From positions 1 to 22,966 of the forward strand of contig DASXYG010000029.1 in NCBI GenBank assembly GCA_036502625.1: a stretch of DNA of 22,966 nt, written 5' to 3'. This DNA is from DASXYG01 sp036502625 (GTDB taxonomy: Bacteria > Actinomycetota > Actinomycetes > Streptosporangiales > Streptosporangiaceae). The notes under the pieces are model-generated. The model was not told where the DNA came from. It did no database searches and worked only from the letters and a program-made list of their open reading frames with translations. Each line of letters opens with the position of its first letter. Position 1 is the first letter of the stretch. Position numbers and translations under genes: made by a program. Shown here piece after piece: positions 1-8,001 of the stretch.

Positions 1-123
1 GGCGTTCGCGTCGGCGGTCATGAGCTCGCAGCCGCGGTCGTAGCCGCGCCCCCCGGGGTGCATGTCGTCGGCGTCGGTCAGACCGGAGACGCCCTCCATG
101 TCCACCGAGATGTAGACCTTCAC
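1..123 (-). CDS. M55 family D-aminopeptidase (DppA-like), N-terminal fragment
   Basis: The first 41 codons of a gene that continues beyond the left edge. It starts at a GTG (codon complement at 121-123) and opens KVYISVDMEGVSG, then a PGGRGYDRG stretch and LMTADANA. This is the characteristic N-terminus of the DppA family of zinc D-aminopeptidases, where the Asp and Glu of the SVDMEG motif (here D8 and E10) are metal ligands. Known members cleave D-amino-acid peptides and form decameric rings. The gene starts 6 bp after the stop of the upstream small ORF, so it is the last visible member of the minus-strand operon. The other metal ligands lie outside the window, so catalytic integrity cannot be judged. 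The family call is solid; the true substrate is unknown. Confidence 0.85.
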   Translation of the reverse strand, partial: MKVYISVDMEGVSGLTDADDMHPGGRGYDRGCELMTADANA

Positions 124-129
124 GAGCGC

Positions 130-558
130 CTACCCTACTTCGCCGCCGGTGACCAGGCGGCGCAGCGCCTCCGCGGCGCGCGCGTTGTCGGCGGCGTGCG
201 CGGTCACCCGGCGGGCCAGGTCGGCCGCCCACTCCTCGGCGGTGATCTCCTCGCGCGACAGCACCACGCCGCGCACCTCGTGCAGGACCTCGGTGCGCGC
301 GGTGTCGCCGTCGACCGTCAGCGCGAGCGTACGGTCGCCGAGGCTGATCGCGACGCGGCGCACGGCGCCGGGGCGGCCGCGCATGCGGTCGGCCATCGAC
401 CGGTCGCGCTCGACCTCGACGCACCCCGGCGGCAGGGCGTCGCCGAGCGTGGCGACGAGGACGCGGGCGTACGTCGCGACGTCGCGCGCGTCGCGGCGCA
501 GCGCGGCGGCGACGTCGTCGAACGACGCGGGCTGGTCGTACGGCTCGGGCTCATCCAT
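130..558 (-). CDS. hypothetical protein, 142 aa, operon member
   Basis: A small soluble, charged protein that I do not recognise. It begins MDEPEPYDQPASFDDVAAALR and is rich in Asp, Arg and Ala. No signal peptide or membrane segment is visible. The middle (about residues 65-95) looks like short beta strands (VRRVAISLGDRTLALTVDG) followed by a helical C-terminal half with many Arg/Ala/Glu. Its ATG overlaps the end of the preceding gene by 8 bp (ATGGATGA arrangement), which strongly suggests translational coupling. It ends 6 bp before the M55 peptidase start. The coding call rests on this tight spacing on both sides and on normal GC3 bias. Position suggests a partner of the YbjQ-like proteins or the peptidase; that is inference. 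Confidence 0.75.
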   Translation of the reverse strand: MDEPEPYDQPASFDDVAAALRRDARDVATYARVLVATLGDALPPGCVEVERDRSMADRMRGRPGAVRRVAISLGDRTLALTVDGDTARTEVLHEVRGVVLSREEITAEEWAADLARRVTAHAADNARAAEALRRLVTGGEVG

Positions 559-1378
559 TCAGGCTCAACACCATCTGCGGCCGGTCGATGACGTGGTCGG
601 CGCGCAGCGGGCGCACCGCCGTGCCGACCGCGAAGAACTCCATGGTGTGCCCGCCCCACATGTGGTGCAACTGCTTGAGGTCGACGCCCACGATGCCCTC
701 GGCGGCCAGCGACTGCGCCTCCGCCTGCATGCGGCCCATGGCCAGCTCGCGCGCGTCGTACAGCGCCTGGGTGAACTCCGGGATCTCGGTGTTCTGCCCG
801 ATGCTGCCGAGGACGGAGCCCATCTTCCGGTGCGCGATGTGGTAGACGCAGGTGCCCATGACCAGGCCGAGCGGCGCGTAGCCGGCCCGGATGAGCGTCC
901 AGAAGTCCTGGCCGGACAGGTCGGAGGAGAACGGGCGGCCGCGGTTGTCCTTCCAGTTGCCGTCGTCCTCGGCCTTCACGGCGGTGCCGATGGCGATGAA
1001 CTCGGCGATATCGGTGCCGAACTCGCGGAACTCGACCTCCAGGCGTACGGCGACCACGCCGTCGGCGCCGAGGCTGGCCGCCTCCGCCTCCATGCGGCTC
1101 ATGGCCAGCTCGCGCGCGTGGTACATGGCGCCGCTGAGCTGGTCGAGCTCCTGGTTCTTGCCCCACCGGCCCACCTGGATGCCGACGTGGTAGATCGAGC
1201 TGCCGAGCACCAGCCCGAGCGGGCGGAAACCGGCCTCGCGGACCAGCAGGAACTCGTTGACGGACAGGTCGCTGGTGAAGATCGCGCCCGGGTTGCCGGG
1301 GCGGAGCTGGGCGAGGCGCTTCACGGCGTCCTCGGGCAGCGCGACGGCCGGGTCCTGGCCGCTGTCAGGTGACGACAT
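551..1378 (-). CDS. tandem YbjQ-like (PF01906-type) domain protein, 275 aa
   Basis: The protein contains two copies of a YbjQ-like fold ('heavy-metal-binding domain' in databases, function unproven). Repeat one lies at about residues 35-136 and repeat two at about 148-260. Each has an FxxxREAGFRPLGLVLG or equivalent start, a YxARELAMxRM helix, an LGADGVV-type turn and a closing EFxAxGTAV strand. E. coli YbjQ is a single domain of about 107 residues that forms a pentamer, so this protein is a fused duplication. There are no cysteine clusters, so metal binding is not evident from sequence. Its start overlaps the stop of the upstream YbjQ-like gene by 14 bp, and its own stop overlaps the next gene by 8 bp. 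It is clearly an operon member; the biological role is unknown. Confidence 0.85.
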   Translation of the reverse strand: MSSPDSGQDPAVALPEDAVKRLAQLRPGNPGAIFTSDLSVNEFLLVREAGFRPLGLVLGSSIYHVGIQVGRWGKNQELDQLSGAMYHARELAMSRMEAEAASLGADGVVAVRLEVEFREFGTDIAEFIAIGTAVKAEDDGNWKDNRGRPFSSDLSGQDFWTLIRAGYAPLGLVMGTCVYHIAHRKMGSVLGSIGQNTEIPEFTQALYDARELAMGRMQAEAQSLAAEGIVGVDLKQLHHMWGGHTMEFFAVGTAVRPLRADHVIDRPQMVLSLNG

Positions 1379-2225
1379 GGGTGCTCCTCGCGGTTCCGGG
1401 GCCGCTCGCGCGGTCCAGCGGCATGATCGTGAGCGGTGCGGGCGCGGACGGCGCGCCGGTCGGGTGGAACGCGGCGATGGACGTGCCGAGGAACATCGCC
1501 TCGACCCCGTGGTCGGACTGCTCGTTGCCGCGCCGGCACTCGCGGTCCCAGACGCGGACGTTCACCCGCGAGACGAGGAGGCCGTCGCCGCCGCGGCGTG
1601 CCGCGTCGTGGTGGAAGTTCGCACGGGCGACGGCGCGGGTGCGGGAGAGCAGCTCCGTCCAGCCGCCGACCTCCTGGACGGCGCCGAACATGCCGCGCAT
1701 CTGGCGGGTCGCCCAGTCGTCGTGGCGGATGCCGACCGCGATGCCGAGCACCAGGTCGACGGGGATCCACCCGGCGGCGAAGAGCTGCGCGAACTCCTGG
1801 CCGGTGAGGTGCGAGAGGAACGGGTGCTCGGGCGCGGTGACGCCGCGGGCCGTCACGGCGGTGCCGATGGCCCGGTACTCCTGGACGTTGCCCGCCTCGC
1901 CGAGCGGCCCCATCGTGAGCCGGGTGGCCACGACGCCGCAGGCGCCGAGCGCCCGGCACTCCTGCGCCATGCGGTCCATGGCGAGCCGCCGCATCTCCGT
2001 ACGGCCGCGTACGTATCCCCGGTAGCCGTTGTCGCCGTCGGCCGTGGTGACCGTCTGCGCCGCGCCGGTGCCGAACAGGCTCGGGCGGTAGCCGCAGTCG
2101 ACGAACTGGCTGAGCACGGACGTGCGGTAGACGGCCGTGCCCATCACCTGGCCGACCGGCTCGAAGCCGGCCGAGCGGATGGCCGCGAACTCATCGACCG
2201 AGAGCGCGGAGCTCCAGGCGTCCAT
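1365..2225 (-). CDS. second tandem YbjQ-like domain protein, 286 aa
   Basis: A diverged paralogue of its downstream neighbour, again with two YbjQ-like domains. The first (about residues 5-133) has LSVDEFAAIRSAGFEPVGQV, a MRRLAMDRMAQECRALG helix and a closing EYRAIGTAV strand. It carries a longer insertion between strand and helix (about residues 30-70, Gly/Thr rich). The second (about 140-275) has LTGQEFAQLFAAGWIPVDLV and ends in AMFLGTSIAAF, but its central RELAxxRM-type helix is degenerate (RTRAVARANFHHDAAR). The start is an ATG 4 bp after the stop of the enoyl-CoA hydratase gene, and no strong ribosome site is visible, so translation is probably coupled. Four related domains are thus encoded side by side by two genes. 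The function is not known. Confidence 0.82.
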   Translation of the reverse strand: MDAWSSALSVDEFAAIRSAGFEPVGQVMGTAVYRTSVLSQFVDCGYRPSLFGTGAAQTVTTADGDNGYRGYVRGRTEMRRLAMDRMAQECRALGACGVVATRLTMGPLGEAGNVQEYRAIGTAVTARGVTAPEHPFLSHLTGQEFAQLFAAGWIPVDLVLGIAVGIRHDDWATRQMRGMFGAVQEVGGWTELLSRTRAVARANFHHDAARRGGDGLLVSRVNVRVWDRECRRGNEQSDHGVEAMFLGTSIAAFHPTGAPSAPAPLTIMPLDRASGPGTARSTHVVT

Positions 2226-2229
2226 GGCG

Positions 2230-3024
2230 TCAGCGGCCGACGAAGCTTGCTTTGCCGGGGCCGTTCTCGACGAAGCTCTGCATGCCGATGCGCTGGTCCT
2301 CGGTGGCGAACAGGCCGGAGAAGTGCAGCCGCTCGATCTCCAGGCCGGAGTCGAGGTCGACCTCGATGCCGCTGTCGATGGCCTGCTTGGCGGCGGCCAG
2401 CGCCACGGCCGGGCCGTCGGCGAACTTCGCGGCCATGCGGACCGCCGCGGCGTGCACCTCTTCGTCGGGCACGACCTCGTCGGCGAGGCCGGTGGTCATG
2501 GCCTCCTCGGCGCGGACGTGGCGGCCGGTGTAGATGATGTCCTTCGCGCGGGCCGGGCCGATCAGCCGCGGCAGCCGCTGGGTGCCGCCCGCGCCGGGGA
2601 TGATGCCGAGCTGGATCTCCGGCTGCCCGACCTTCGCGCCCTCGCCCATCACCCGGAAGTCGGCGCAGAGCGCGAGCTCGAGGCCGCCGCCGAGCGCGTA
2701 GCCGGTGATGGCGGCGACGACCGGCTTCGGGATGCGCGCGACCGCGGTGAAACACGCCTGGAGGCGCCGCGAGTGGGCGACCATCTGGGCGTACGTCATC
2801 ACCGCCATCTCCTTGATGTCGGCGCCGGCGGCGAAGACGCGCTCGCCGCCGTAGATGACCGCGGCGCGGATGGTGTCGTCGTCGGCCACGCGCTCGGCGG
2901 CAGCCGCGATCTCCTCCTGCACCTGGCCGTTCAGCGCGTTCATCGGCGGCCGGTCAAGCCGGATCGTGGCCACCGCCGGAACGCCCTCGACCGGCTCCAC
3001 CCGTACGAACTCGCCATCACCCAT
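2230..3024 (-). CDS. enoyl-CoA hydratase/isomerase family protein
   Basis: A crotonase-fold enzyme of 264 residues, the normal length for single-domain enoyl-CoA hydratases, which add water to trans-2-enoyl-CoA in fatty acid or amino acid breakdown. Visible hallmarks are the N-terminal RLDRPPMNALN, the oxyanion-hole loop FAAGADIKEM, the ITGYALGGGLELALCADFR signature, and PEIQLGIIPGAGGTQRLPRLIG. The last carries the Glu of the LGIxPxxGGTQ region used in catalysis. The second catalytic Glu is expected in the GGGLELAL segment (LEL). The ATG is preceded by GAGG six bases upstream. It is the first gene of the minus-strand operon. Its link with the YbjQ-like genes downstream is conspicuous but unexplained. 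Hydratase versus isomerase or other crotonase activity cannot be settled from sequence. Confidence 0.93.
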   Translation of the reverse strand: MGDGEFVRVEPVEGVPAVATIRLDRPPMNALNGQVQEEIAAAAERVADDDTIRAAVIYGGERVFAAGADIKEMAVMTYAQMVAHSRRLQACFTAVARIPKPVVAAITGYALGGGLELALCADFRVMGEGAKVGQPEIQLGIIPGAGGTQRLPRLIGPARAKDIIYTGRHVRAEEAMTTGLADEVVPDEEVHAAAVRMAAKFADGPAVALAAAKQAIDSGIEVDLDSGLEIERLHFSGLFATEDQRIGMQSFVENGPGKASFVGR

Positions 3025-3155
3025 TTGTCGCCTCGGTTCTCGGTCGTCCTGGCATCGGCCCGCACCCCGTGCCGTACCCGTATCGCACCCACGCGATGGT
3101 GCCCGAGAAGCCTAATGCTCCCGGCGCGCGGCGCGGCAAGGCCCCGGGGGCGGCC

Positions 3156-4097
3156 CTAGTGGTCGTCCTGCCACCACGTGCGGACCGTCAGCGTGACGAC
3201 CCCGGCGACGGCGCCGACCAGCGACCACGCGATGATCCGCCAGGGCGCGCCGGCCAGCGCGGACGCGCCGAGCCCGACCGACGACGTGCAGGTGGCGCAC
3301 AGCCACAGCGCGCCGATGGACACGAGCAGCGGCGCGAGGCCGTGCGTACGGAGGAACCCGGCGGCGCCGCCGATCAGCGCCGTGACCGCGACCCCGAAGG
3401 CCAGCAGGGCGGGCGCGGGGCCGGTGACGTCGACGTGGCCCACGGTGTGCGCGGTGTCGTGCGGCACGACCGCCATGAGGAACACCTGCCGCAGGGTCAG
3501 CCCCACCCAGACCGCGAGGACCGCCCAGCACGCGGGGGCGCGCAGCCCCGGGTGGTAGACGGTCACCACCCCGGCGGCGGTGCCGATCACGGCGGCCAGC
3601 ACCGCGGCGCAGCCGACGGCGACGGTCTCGGTGGTGTGCGGGCCCTGCGTCGCGGTGTAGGCGACCGCGGCGACGGCGGCGAGCCCGACCCCGAAGGCGG
3701 TGCACACCGCGACCCCGGCGGGGTGGCCGAACGTCACGCCGTCGCCGTACGGGTCGGGGTAGTCGCGGTCGGCGGCCAGCGCCAGGGCGGCCAGCGGCGC
3801 GGCGGCGCAGGCCAGCAGGAACACCGGCAGCCACGAGGCCACGACGCGGTCGTTGGCGGCGGCCGGGTCGTCGGAGTCGAGCCCGGGATAGCGCAGCACC
3901 AGCGACAGCCAGACGCACTGGCCGACGAGCAGCGCGACCGCCCAGAAGATGCCGTACGGCGTCGCCTGCCGTTCGTCGACGGGCACCTCGCCGGCGAAGT
4001 AGTCACCGGCGAGTTCGCCGGGGCGGACGGTCGGTAGGGGCGGGCCGGTCAGGGTGGAGTGTGCGGTGCGCACGTGGATTACCGTGCCTTTCTTCAT
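3156..4097 (-). CDS. multi-pass membrane protein of unknown function, about 8 TM
   Basis: A 313-residue protein starting MKKGTVIHV. A longer in-frame start at 4145 exists, but the ATG at 4097 fits better because the extra 16 codons are Arg-rich and atypical. After a soluble N-terminal stretch of about 40 residues there are roughly eight hydrophobic segments. Examples are IFWAVALLVGQCVWLSLVL, WLPVFLLACAAAPLAALALA, VAVGCAAVLAAVIGTAAGVV, LAPLLVSIGALWLCATC and IIAWSLVGAVAGVVTLTV. The loop with YPDPYGDGVTFGHPAGVA sits between helices 2 and 3. It ends QDDH. No family motif is recognised. It is divergently transcribed from the STAND ATPase, so the two may share the 312-bp region between them. The ribosome site upstream of the ATG is weak. 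A role as membrane partner of the ATPase is speculation. Confidence 0.75.
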   Translation of the reverse strand: MKKGTVIHVRTAHSTLTGPPLPTVRPGELAGDYFAGEVPVDERQATPYGIFWAVALLVGQCVWLSLVLRYPGLDSDDPAAANDRVVASWLPVFLLACAAAPLAALALAADRDYPDPYGDGVTFGHPAGVAVCTAFGVGLAAVAAVAYTATQGPHTTETVAVGCAAVLAAVIGTAAGVVTVYHPGLRAPACWAVLAVWVGLTLRQVFLMAVVPHDTAHTVGHVDVTGPAPALLAFGVAVTALIGGAAGFLRTHGLAPLLVSIGALWLCATCTSSVGLGASALAGAPWRIIAWSLVGAVAGVVTLTVRTWWQDDH

Positions 4098-4409
4098 AGC
4101 GGGCCGATCCACGCGACGACCGCGGACCAGCCGGCGCCACTCCACCTGGAGGAACCGCGCAAGCGTGGTTCCCTACCGCCGACCGCTCTCCGCGACGTCG
4201 CGGGCACGCGTCGCAACCCGTGCCGCGAACGAAGTTAGTGACCGTCCGCCGCGACCGAAAAGGGCCCGGGAACCCAGATCCGGTCCGACCGTTAGGCCGC
4301 GCGGTGGGCCCTCGGGCCCAAACACCCGTCCCAGGAGGGCCTTTCCGCGTTGGACGACATAGTCAGCGGCCCGGCGCGAAGGGAGAATGGCGCCCGGAGG
4401 TGAGCGCCG
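4098..4409. other. divergent intergenic region with hairpins
   Basis: This 312-bp stretch lies between two divergent genes and should hold both promoters. I see no convincing -35/-10 pair. Two inverted repeats stand out. GGAACC at 4151-4156 pairs with GGTTCC at 4167-4172, extendable inward to about nine pairs. TGGGCCC at 4305-4311 pairs with GGGCCCA at 4314-4320. A GGAGG at 4396-4400 is nine bases before the GTG of the STAND ATPase and fixes that start. No ORF here is credible. Confidence 0.5.
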
Positions 4410-7400
4410 GTGACCGAACGGCGTGACGCGCGGGGACGCATGGCCCGCACTGCGCGCATCGAGGCGCGGACACGGCTGCTGGCGGCGCTGATCGGCATCT
4501 GCGCGGCGCTCGCGGCCTTCACCTCGACGTACGCCCAGTTCGACCACGCCCCGACCACCGGCCAGCTCATCCTGCTCGCCGTGGCGACGGTGCTCAGCGG
4601 CGGCATCGCGGCGGCCACCACGTTCGCCGGCGGCGCGGTCGTGCGCTCGCGCGTGCAGCACGCCCAGGTCGAGCCGGTGCCCATCGCGTACGTCACGGCC
4701 GACGAGGGCTGGGCGTCCTGGATCCGCCAGGAATTACGGAACCTCGGCTACCAGGCGCACCTCAACCCCGGCCCGCTGGAATCGGTGTCCGGCATCCCGG
4801 CGGTCGCGCTGCTGTCCCGTACGGCCGTGGCGCGCAGCGGCGGCGCCGAGGCGTGGTTCGCCGCCGCCACCAGCCGCTTCCCGCCGCCGGTCATCGCCTG
4901 CGTGGACGACGTGCCGGTGCCGGAGGACAGCGCCGGGCTGGTCGAGGTCGTGCTCCCCGAGCTCACCGCCGACGCCGCCGCGGACGCGCTGGCGCAGGCG
5001 CTGCTGCGGCGCGGGCTCCCGGCGCCGCGGCCGTCCGGCGAGCCGAGCCGGGCCGTGCCGTTCCCGGGGCGCGGTCCCGCGATCACCAACCTGCCGCCGC
5101 GCAACACCGACTTCACCGGCCGCGGCGACCTCCTCGACCGCTTGCACCAGGAGCTGATCGCCGCGCCGGCCGAAACGGTGTCCGGGCAGGCCAGGGCGGC
5201 GGTGCTGCACGGGCTCGGCGGGGTCGGCAAGACGCAGACGGCGCTGGAGTTCGCGTACCGCCACGCCGGCCACTACGAGATCGTGTGGTGGGTCGCCGCC
5301 GAGCGGCCGAGCTCGATCATGTCGTCGCTGCAACGGCTCGCCAGGCGGCTCGGCCTGTCGAGCAGCGCCGACCGCGACGACCTCCTCTGGGACCTCTGGT
5401 CGGAGCTGCGCAAGCGGGAGCGCTGGCTGGTGGTGTTCGACAGCGCCGCCGACGCCGAGGTGCTCCAGCCGTTCTGGCCGCCGATCGGCGACGGCCACGT
5501 GCTCGTCACGTCGCGCAGCCATAGCTGGCACGGGCTGATCGGGCGTACGGTCGCGGTCGGCGTGCCCAGCCACGAGGAGGCGGCGCGCTACCTCTGCCGC
5601 CGCTCCACCGACCCGGACACCGACGCCGCCCTGGAGCTCGCCCGCGCGCTGGACAGCCTGCCGCTCGCGCTCGCCCAGGCCGCGTCGTACGTCTACGAGA
5701 AGCAGACCCGGCTGAGCGTCTACCTCGACCTGCTGTCCAACACCAAGCACAAGGCCGACCTGCTCGGCACCCGGCCGCCGCCGGACTACCAGCACACCGT
5801 GCTGCACACCTGGCGGCTGTCCATCCAGGAGGCCGACCGGCACGCGCCGGGCGCCCGCGACCTGCTGACCGTGCTGTGCTTCCTGGCCAGCGAGGAGATC
5901 CCGCGCACACTGCCGCCCGCGGGCGCCGCCGCGCTGCCGCCGGCGCTGGCCGAGCGGGTCGCCGACCCCGTCGCGTACGACGAGATGATCGGCGCGCTGG
6001 CCGGATACTCCCTGATCAACGCGCACACCGACGGGCTGGACATCCACCAGCTCGTGCAGTTCACGGTGCGCACCGGGCTGTCCGAGGCCGAGCAGGCGCA
6101 GTGGGCCGAGCACGCCGTACGGATGACCGCGCGCGCCTACCCCGCCGAGGTGCGCACGGTCGCCAACTGGCCCGACTGCGTGAAGCTGCTGCCGCACGCG
6201 CTCGCCGTCTGCGAGACCGCCGCCACGCTCGGTTTGGCCCCCGACGACGTGGGCGACCTGCTGCGCCGCGCCGCCGGCTACCTCGACCTCCAGGGCGACG
6301 CCGGCATCGCCGAACCCCTGCTCATCCGGGCGCTCGCGCTGCAGGAGGCCGCGCACGGGCCGGACCACATCGCGGTCGCGCACACGCTGCGCGCGCTGGC
6401 CCTGGTGCGGTTCCACCTCGTACGGATCGCCGCGGCGCGCGAGGCGTTCGAGCGCGCGCTGGCCATCGAGGAGGCCGCGCCCGTACGCGACGACGAGCTG
6501 ATCGCGCAGACGCTCGCCGACTTCGCCGAGATGCTGCGGGAGATCCCGGACCTCGCCGCCGCGGAGGCCGCCGCCGTACGCGCGCTGCGCATCAGCAGGT
6601 CCATCTACGGCACCGACGACACCCGTACGGCGCCGCACTACCAGCGGGTCGGCGTGGCGCGCTGGCGTGCGGGCGCGCTGGAGTGGGCACGGCAGCAGCA
6701 CGGCCGGGCGCTCGGCATCTACGAGGGCACCGGCGACCCGCCGGGCGCCGAGGTGGCCGAGTCGGCGAAGAACCTCGGCATCGTCTGCCGCGACATGTGC
6801 CGCTTCGGCCAGGCCGAATGGCACCTGGCGCGCGCCGTGGAGATCGCCACCGAGGTGTACGGCCCGAGGCACCTCACGACGCTGGACTCCGTCATGCACC
6901 TGGCCGACGTACGCCGCCTCCTCGGCGAACCGGAGGCGGCGCTGGAGCTGCTGGCCGTGGTGGAGGAGGAGACCCGCCGCCGCCTGGGCGCCCGCTCCGC
7001 CGACTTGGCCGGGGTCCGTACCAAGATCGGCGCCGCCCTCCGCGACACCGGCCGCCTGGAAGAGGCACGCGACACCCTGGCCGAGGCCGCCGACGCCTAC
7101 ACCCGGGCCCGCGGCCCGTCCCACCCGTACCTGGCGGAGACCCTGGTCCAGCTAGGCCCAGTCCGCCGCCTCCTGGGCGACCGCTCCGCGGCCGTAGCCG
7201 ACCTCCGCAACGCGGAGACCATCTTCATTACGGCCTACGGCCCCGAACACCCGGCCTTGGCCGAGGTCTACGACTACCTGATCCCGCTGCTCCGAGAGTC
7301 ATCGGACCACCCAGAAGCAGACCGCCTCACCCTCCAAGTAACCGCTCTGAGAGACCGAGCCGCAAGGGTCGACCCCCACGACTACCCCTCCGAGGTCGAC

Positions 7401-7460
7401 CTGTCCGACGCAGCCCCCCAAAACCTGGACGACCTAGACGACCTGGGCCGCACCACCTAG
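4410..7460 (+). CDS. membrane-anchored TIR-like / NB-ARC / TPR STAND ATPase
   Basis: A 1016-residue multidomain protein. Residues about 22-40 and 51-77 form a two-helix membrane hairpin. Residues about 90-200 resemble a TIR-like fold (PIAYVTADEGWASWIRQEL, then LLSRTAVARSG). A NLPPRNTDFTGRGDLLDRL entry segment at about 227-245 leads into an NB-ARC ATPase with P-loop GLGGVGKT at 268-275. It has a Walker B-like WLVVFD at 339-344, an LVTSRS sensor strand and an LPLALAQAASY segment. From about residue 620 to 970 it is built of tetratricopeptide repeats of about 42 residues. The tail is acidic. STAND proteins are ligand-triggered switches used in signalling, RiPP-associated (FxSxx) systems and antiphage defence. 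In typical TIR domains a Glu precedes the Trp of the SxW..EW helix; here the segment reads AEAWFAA, so enzymatic activity is doubtful. The GTG start is supported by GGAGG upstream. The last 60 codons use unusual codons (AGA, AGG, GTA, CAA). Confidence 0.88.
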   Translation: MTERRDARGRMARTARIEARTRLLAALIGICAALAAFTSTYAQFDHAPTTGQLILLAVATVLSGGIAAATTFAGGAVVRSRVQHAQVEPVPIAYVTADEGWASWIRQELRNLGYQAHLNPGPLESVSGIPAVALLSRTAVARSGGAEAWFAAATSRFPPPVIACVDDVPVPEDSAGLVEVVLPELTADAAADALAQALLRRGLPAPRPSGEPSRAVPFPGRGPAITNLPPRNTDFTGRGDLLDRLHQELIAAPAETVSGQARAAVLHGLGGVGKTQTALEFAYRHAGHYEIVWWVAAERPSSIMSSLQRLARRLGLSSSADRDDLLWDLWSELRKRERWLVVFDSAADAEVLQPFWPPIGDGHVLVTSRSHSWHGLIGRTVAVGVPSHEEAARYLCRRSTDPDTDAALELARALDSLPLALAQAASYVYEKQTRLSVYLDLLSNTKHKADLLGTRPPPDYQHTVLHTWRLSIQEADRHAPGARDLLTVLCFLASEEIPRTLPPAGAAALPPALAERVADPVAYDEMIGALAGYSLINAHTDGLDIHQLVQFTVRTGLSEAEQAQWAEHAVRMTARAYPAEVRTVANWPDCVKLLPHALAVCETAATLGLAPDDVGDLLRRAAGYLDLQGDAGIAEPLLIRALALQEAAHGPDHIAVAHTLRALALVRFHLVRIAAAREAFERALAIEEAAPVRDDELIAQTLADFAEMLREIPDLAAAEAAAVRALRISRSIYGTDDTRTAPHYQRVGVARWRAGALEWARQQHGRALGIYEGTGDPPGAEVAESAKNLGIVCRDMCRFGQAEWHLARAVEIATEVYGPRHLTTLDSVMHLADVRRLLGEPEAALELLAVVEEETRRRLGARSADLAGVRTKIGAALRDTGRLEEARDTLAEAADAYTRARGPSHPYLAETLVQLGPVRRLLGDRSAAVADLRNAETIFITAYGPEHPALAEVYDYLIPLLRESSDHPEADRLTLQVTALRDRAARVDPHDYPSEVDLSDAAPQNLDDLDDLGRTT

Positions 7461-7480
7461 GCCGCCCTCTCCAGCCGAGC

Positions 7481-7626
7481 CCTTCCGGAACCCGGCCTTC
7501 CGGAACCCGGCCTCCCGGAACCCGCGCCCCTCCCAGCCGAGCCATTCCGGAACCCGGCTTTCCGGAACCCGCGCCCTCCCAGCCCCGGCCTTCCGGAGCC
7601 CGGCCTTCCAAGACCCGCGCTCTCCC
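7481..7626. repeat. tandem repeat, about 45-bp unit with TTCCGGAA palindromes
   Basis: About three units beginning near 7496, 7541 and 7586. Each is built from two 15-bp modules of the form CCTTCCGGAACCCGG followed by a CGCGCCCCTCCCAGCC-like spacer. An extra module sits at 7481-7495. The core TTCCGGAA is self-complementary. The later copies are decayed (TTCCGGAG, TTCCAAGA). It begins 20 bp after the stop codon of the STAND ATPase gene. Confidence 0.8.
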
Positions 7627-7786
7627 CTCGCGCGGACCCGTCCCCCGCGTCCCCAGCGCGGACCCCCGCGCGGGAAAGGCCGCACGGGGCGCGACCGTCC
7701 CCCGGGGCCTCAGCACGGCAGCTTCCCCGCCCGGCCGCGACCTGGGTCCGGGGTGTTCTCGGGGGCGGGGCCGACGCCCGGAGAAA

Positions 7787-7925
7787 GGCCGCGCTGCGCG
7801 CGACTGATTTCCCGCGACCTCAGTGCGGCACATCCATGGCCGGGCCGCGGGGGCTGCGCCCTCTGGCTGTGCCGTGTTCCCGGCATTCTCCGTGCGGCGT
7901 TTCCTTTGCTGCGCCGCGAGGGGAC
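7787..7925 (+). repeat. repeat copy 1, forward arm of the long inverted repeat
   Basis: Starts GGCCGCGCTGCGCGCGACTG and runs through CGCGACCTCAGTGCGGCA, GGGCCGCGGGGGCTGCGCC and GTTTCCTTTGCTGCG. Its full length matches the reverse complement of 8740-8875 with scattered substitutions. Within the core, GCCGCGCTG can pair with CAGTGCGGC (one G-T pair), so a transcript could fold locally. Confidence 0.85.
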
Positions 7926-8001
7926 CGCCCGTGGCGGGGCGGGTGCGAGGGTCGCGTCAGCCCGGCTCCCCGCGGGTGGGGCAGGGCTGCCGCCCGGGAA
8001 G

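Noticed and set aside
4734..7124. Long antisense frame (796 codons) opposite the STAND gene
   Set aside because: It is a shadow frame: composition is Gly/Val/Arg/Gln-rich with no motif, while the plus strand has clear P-loop and TPR signals.
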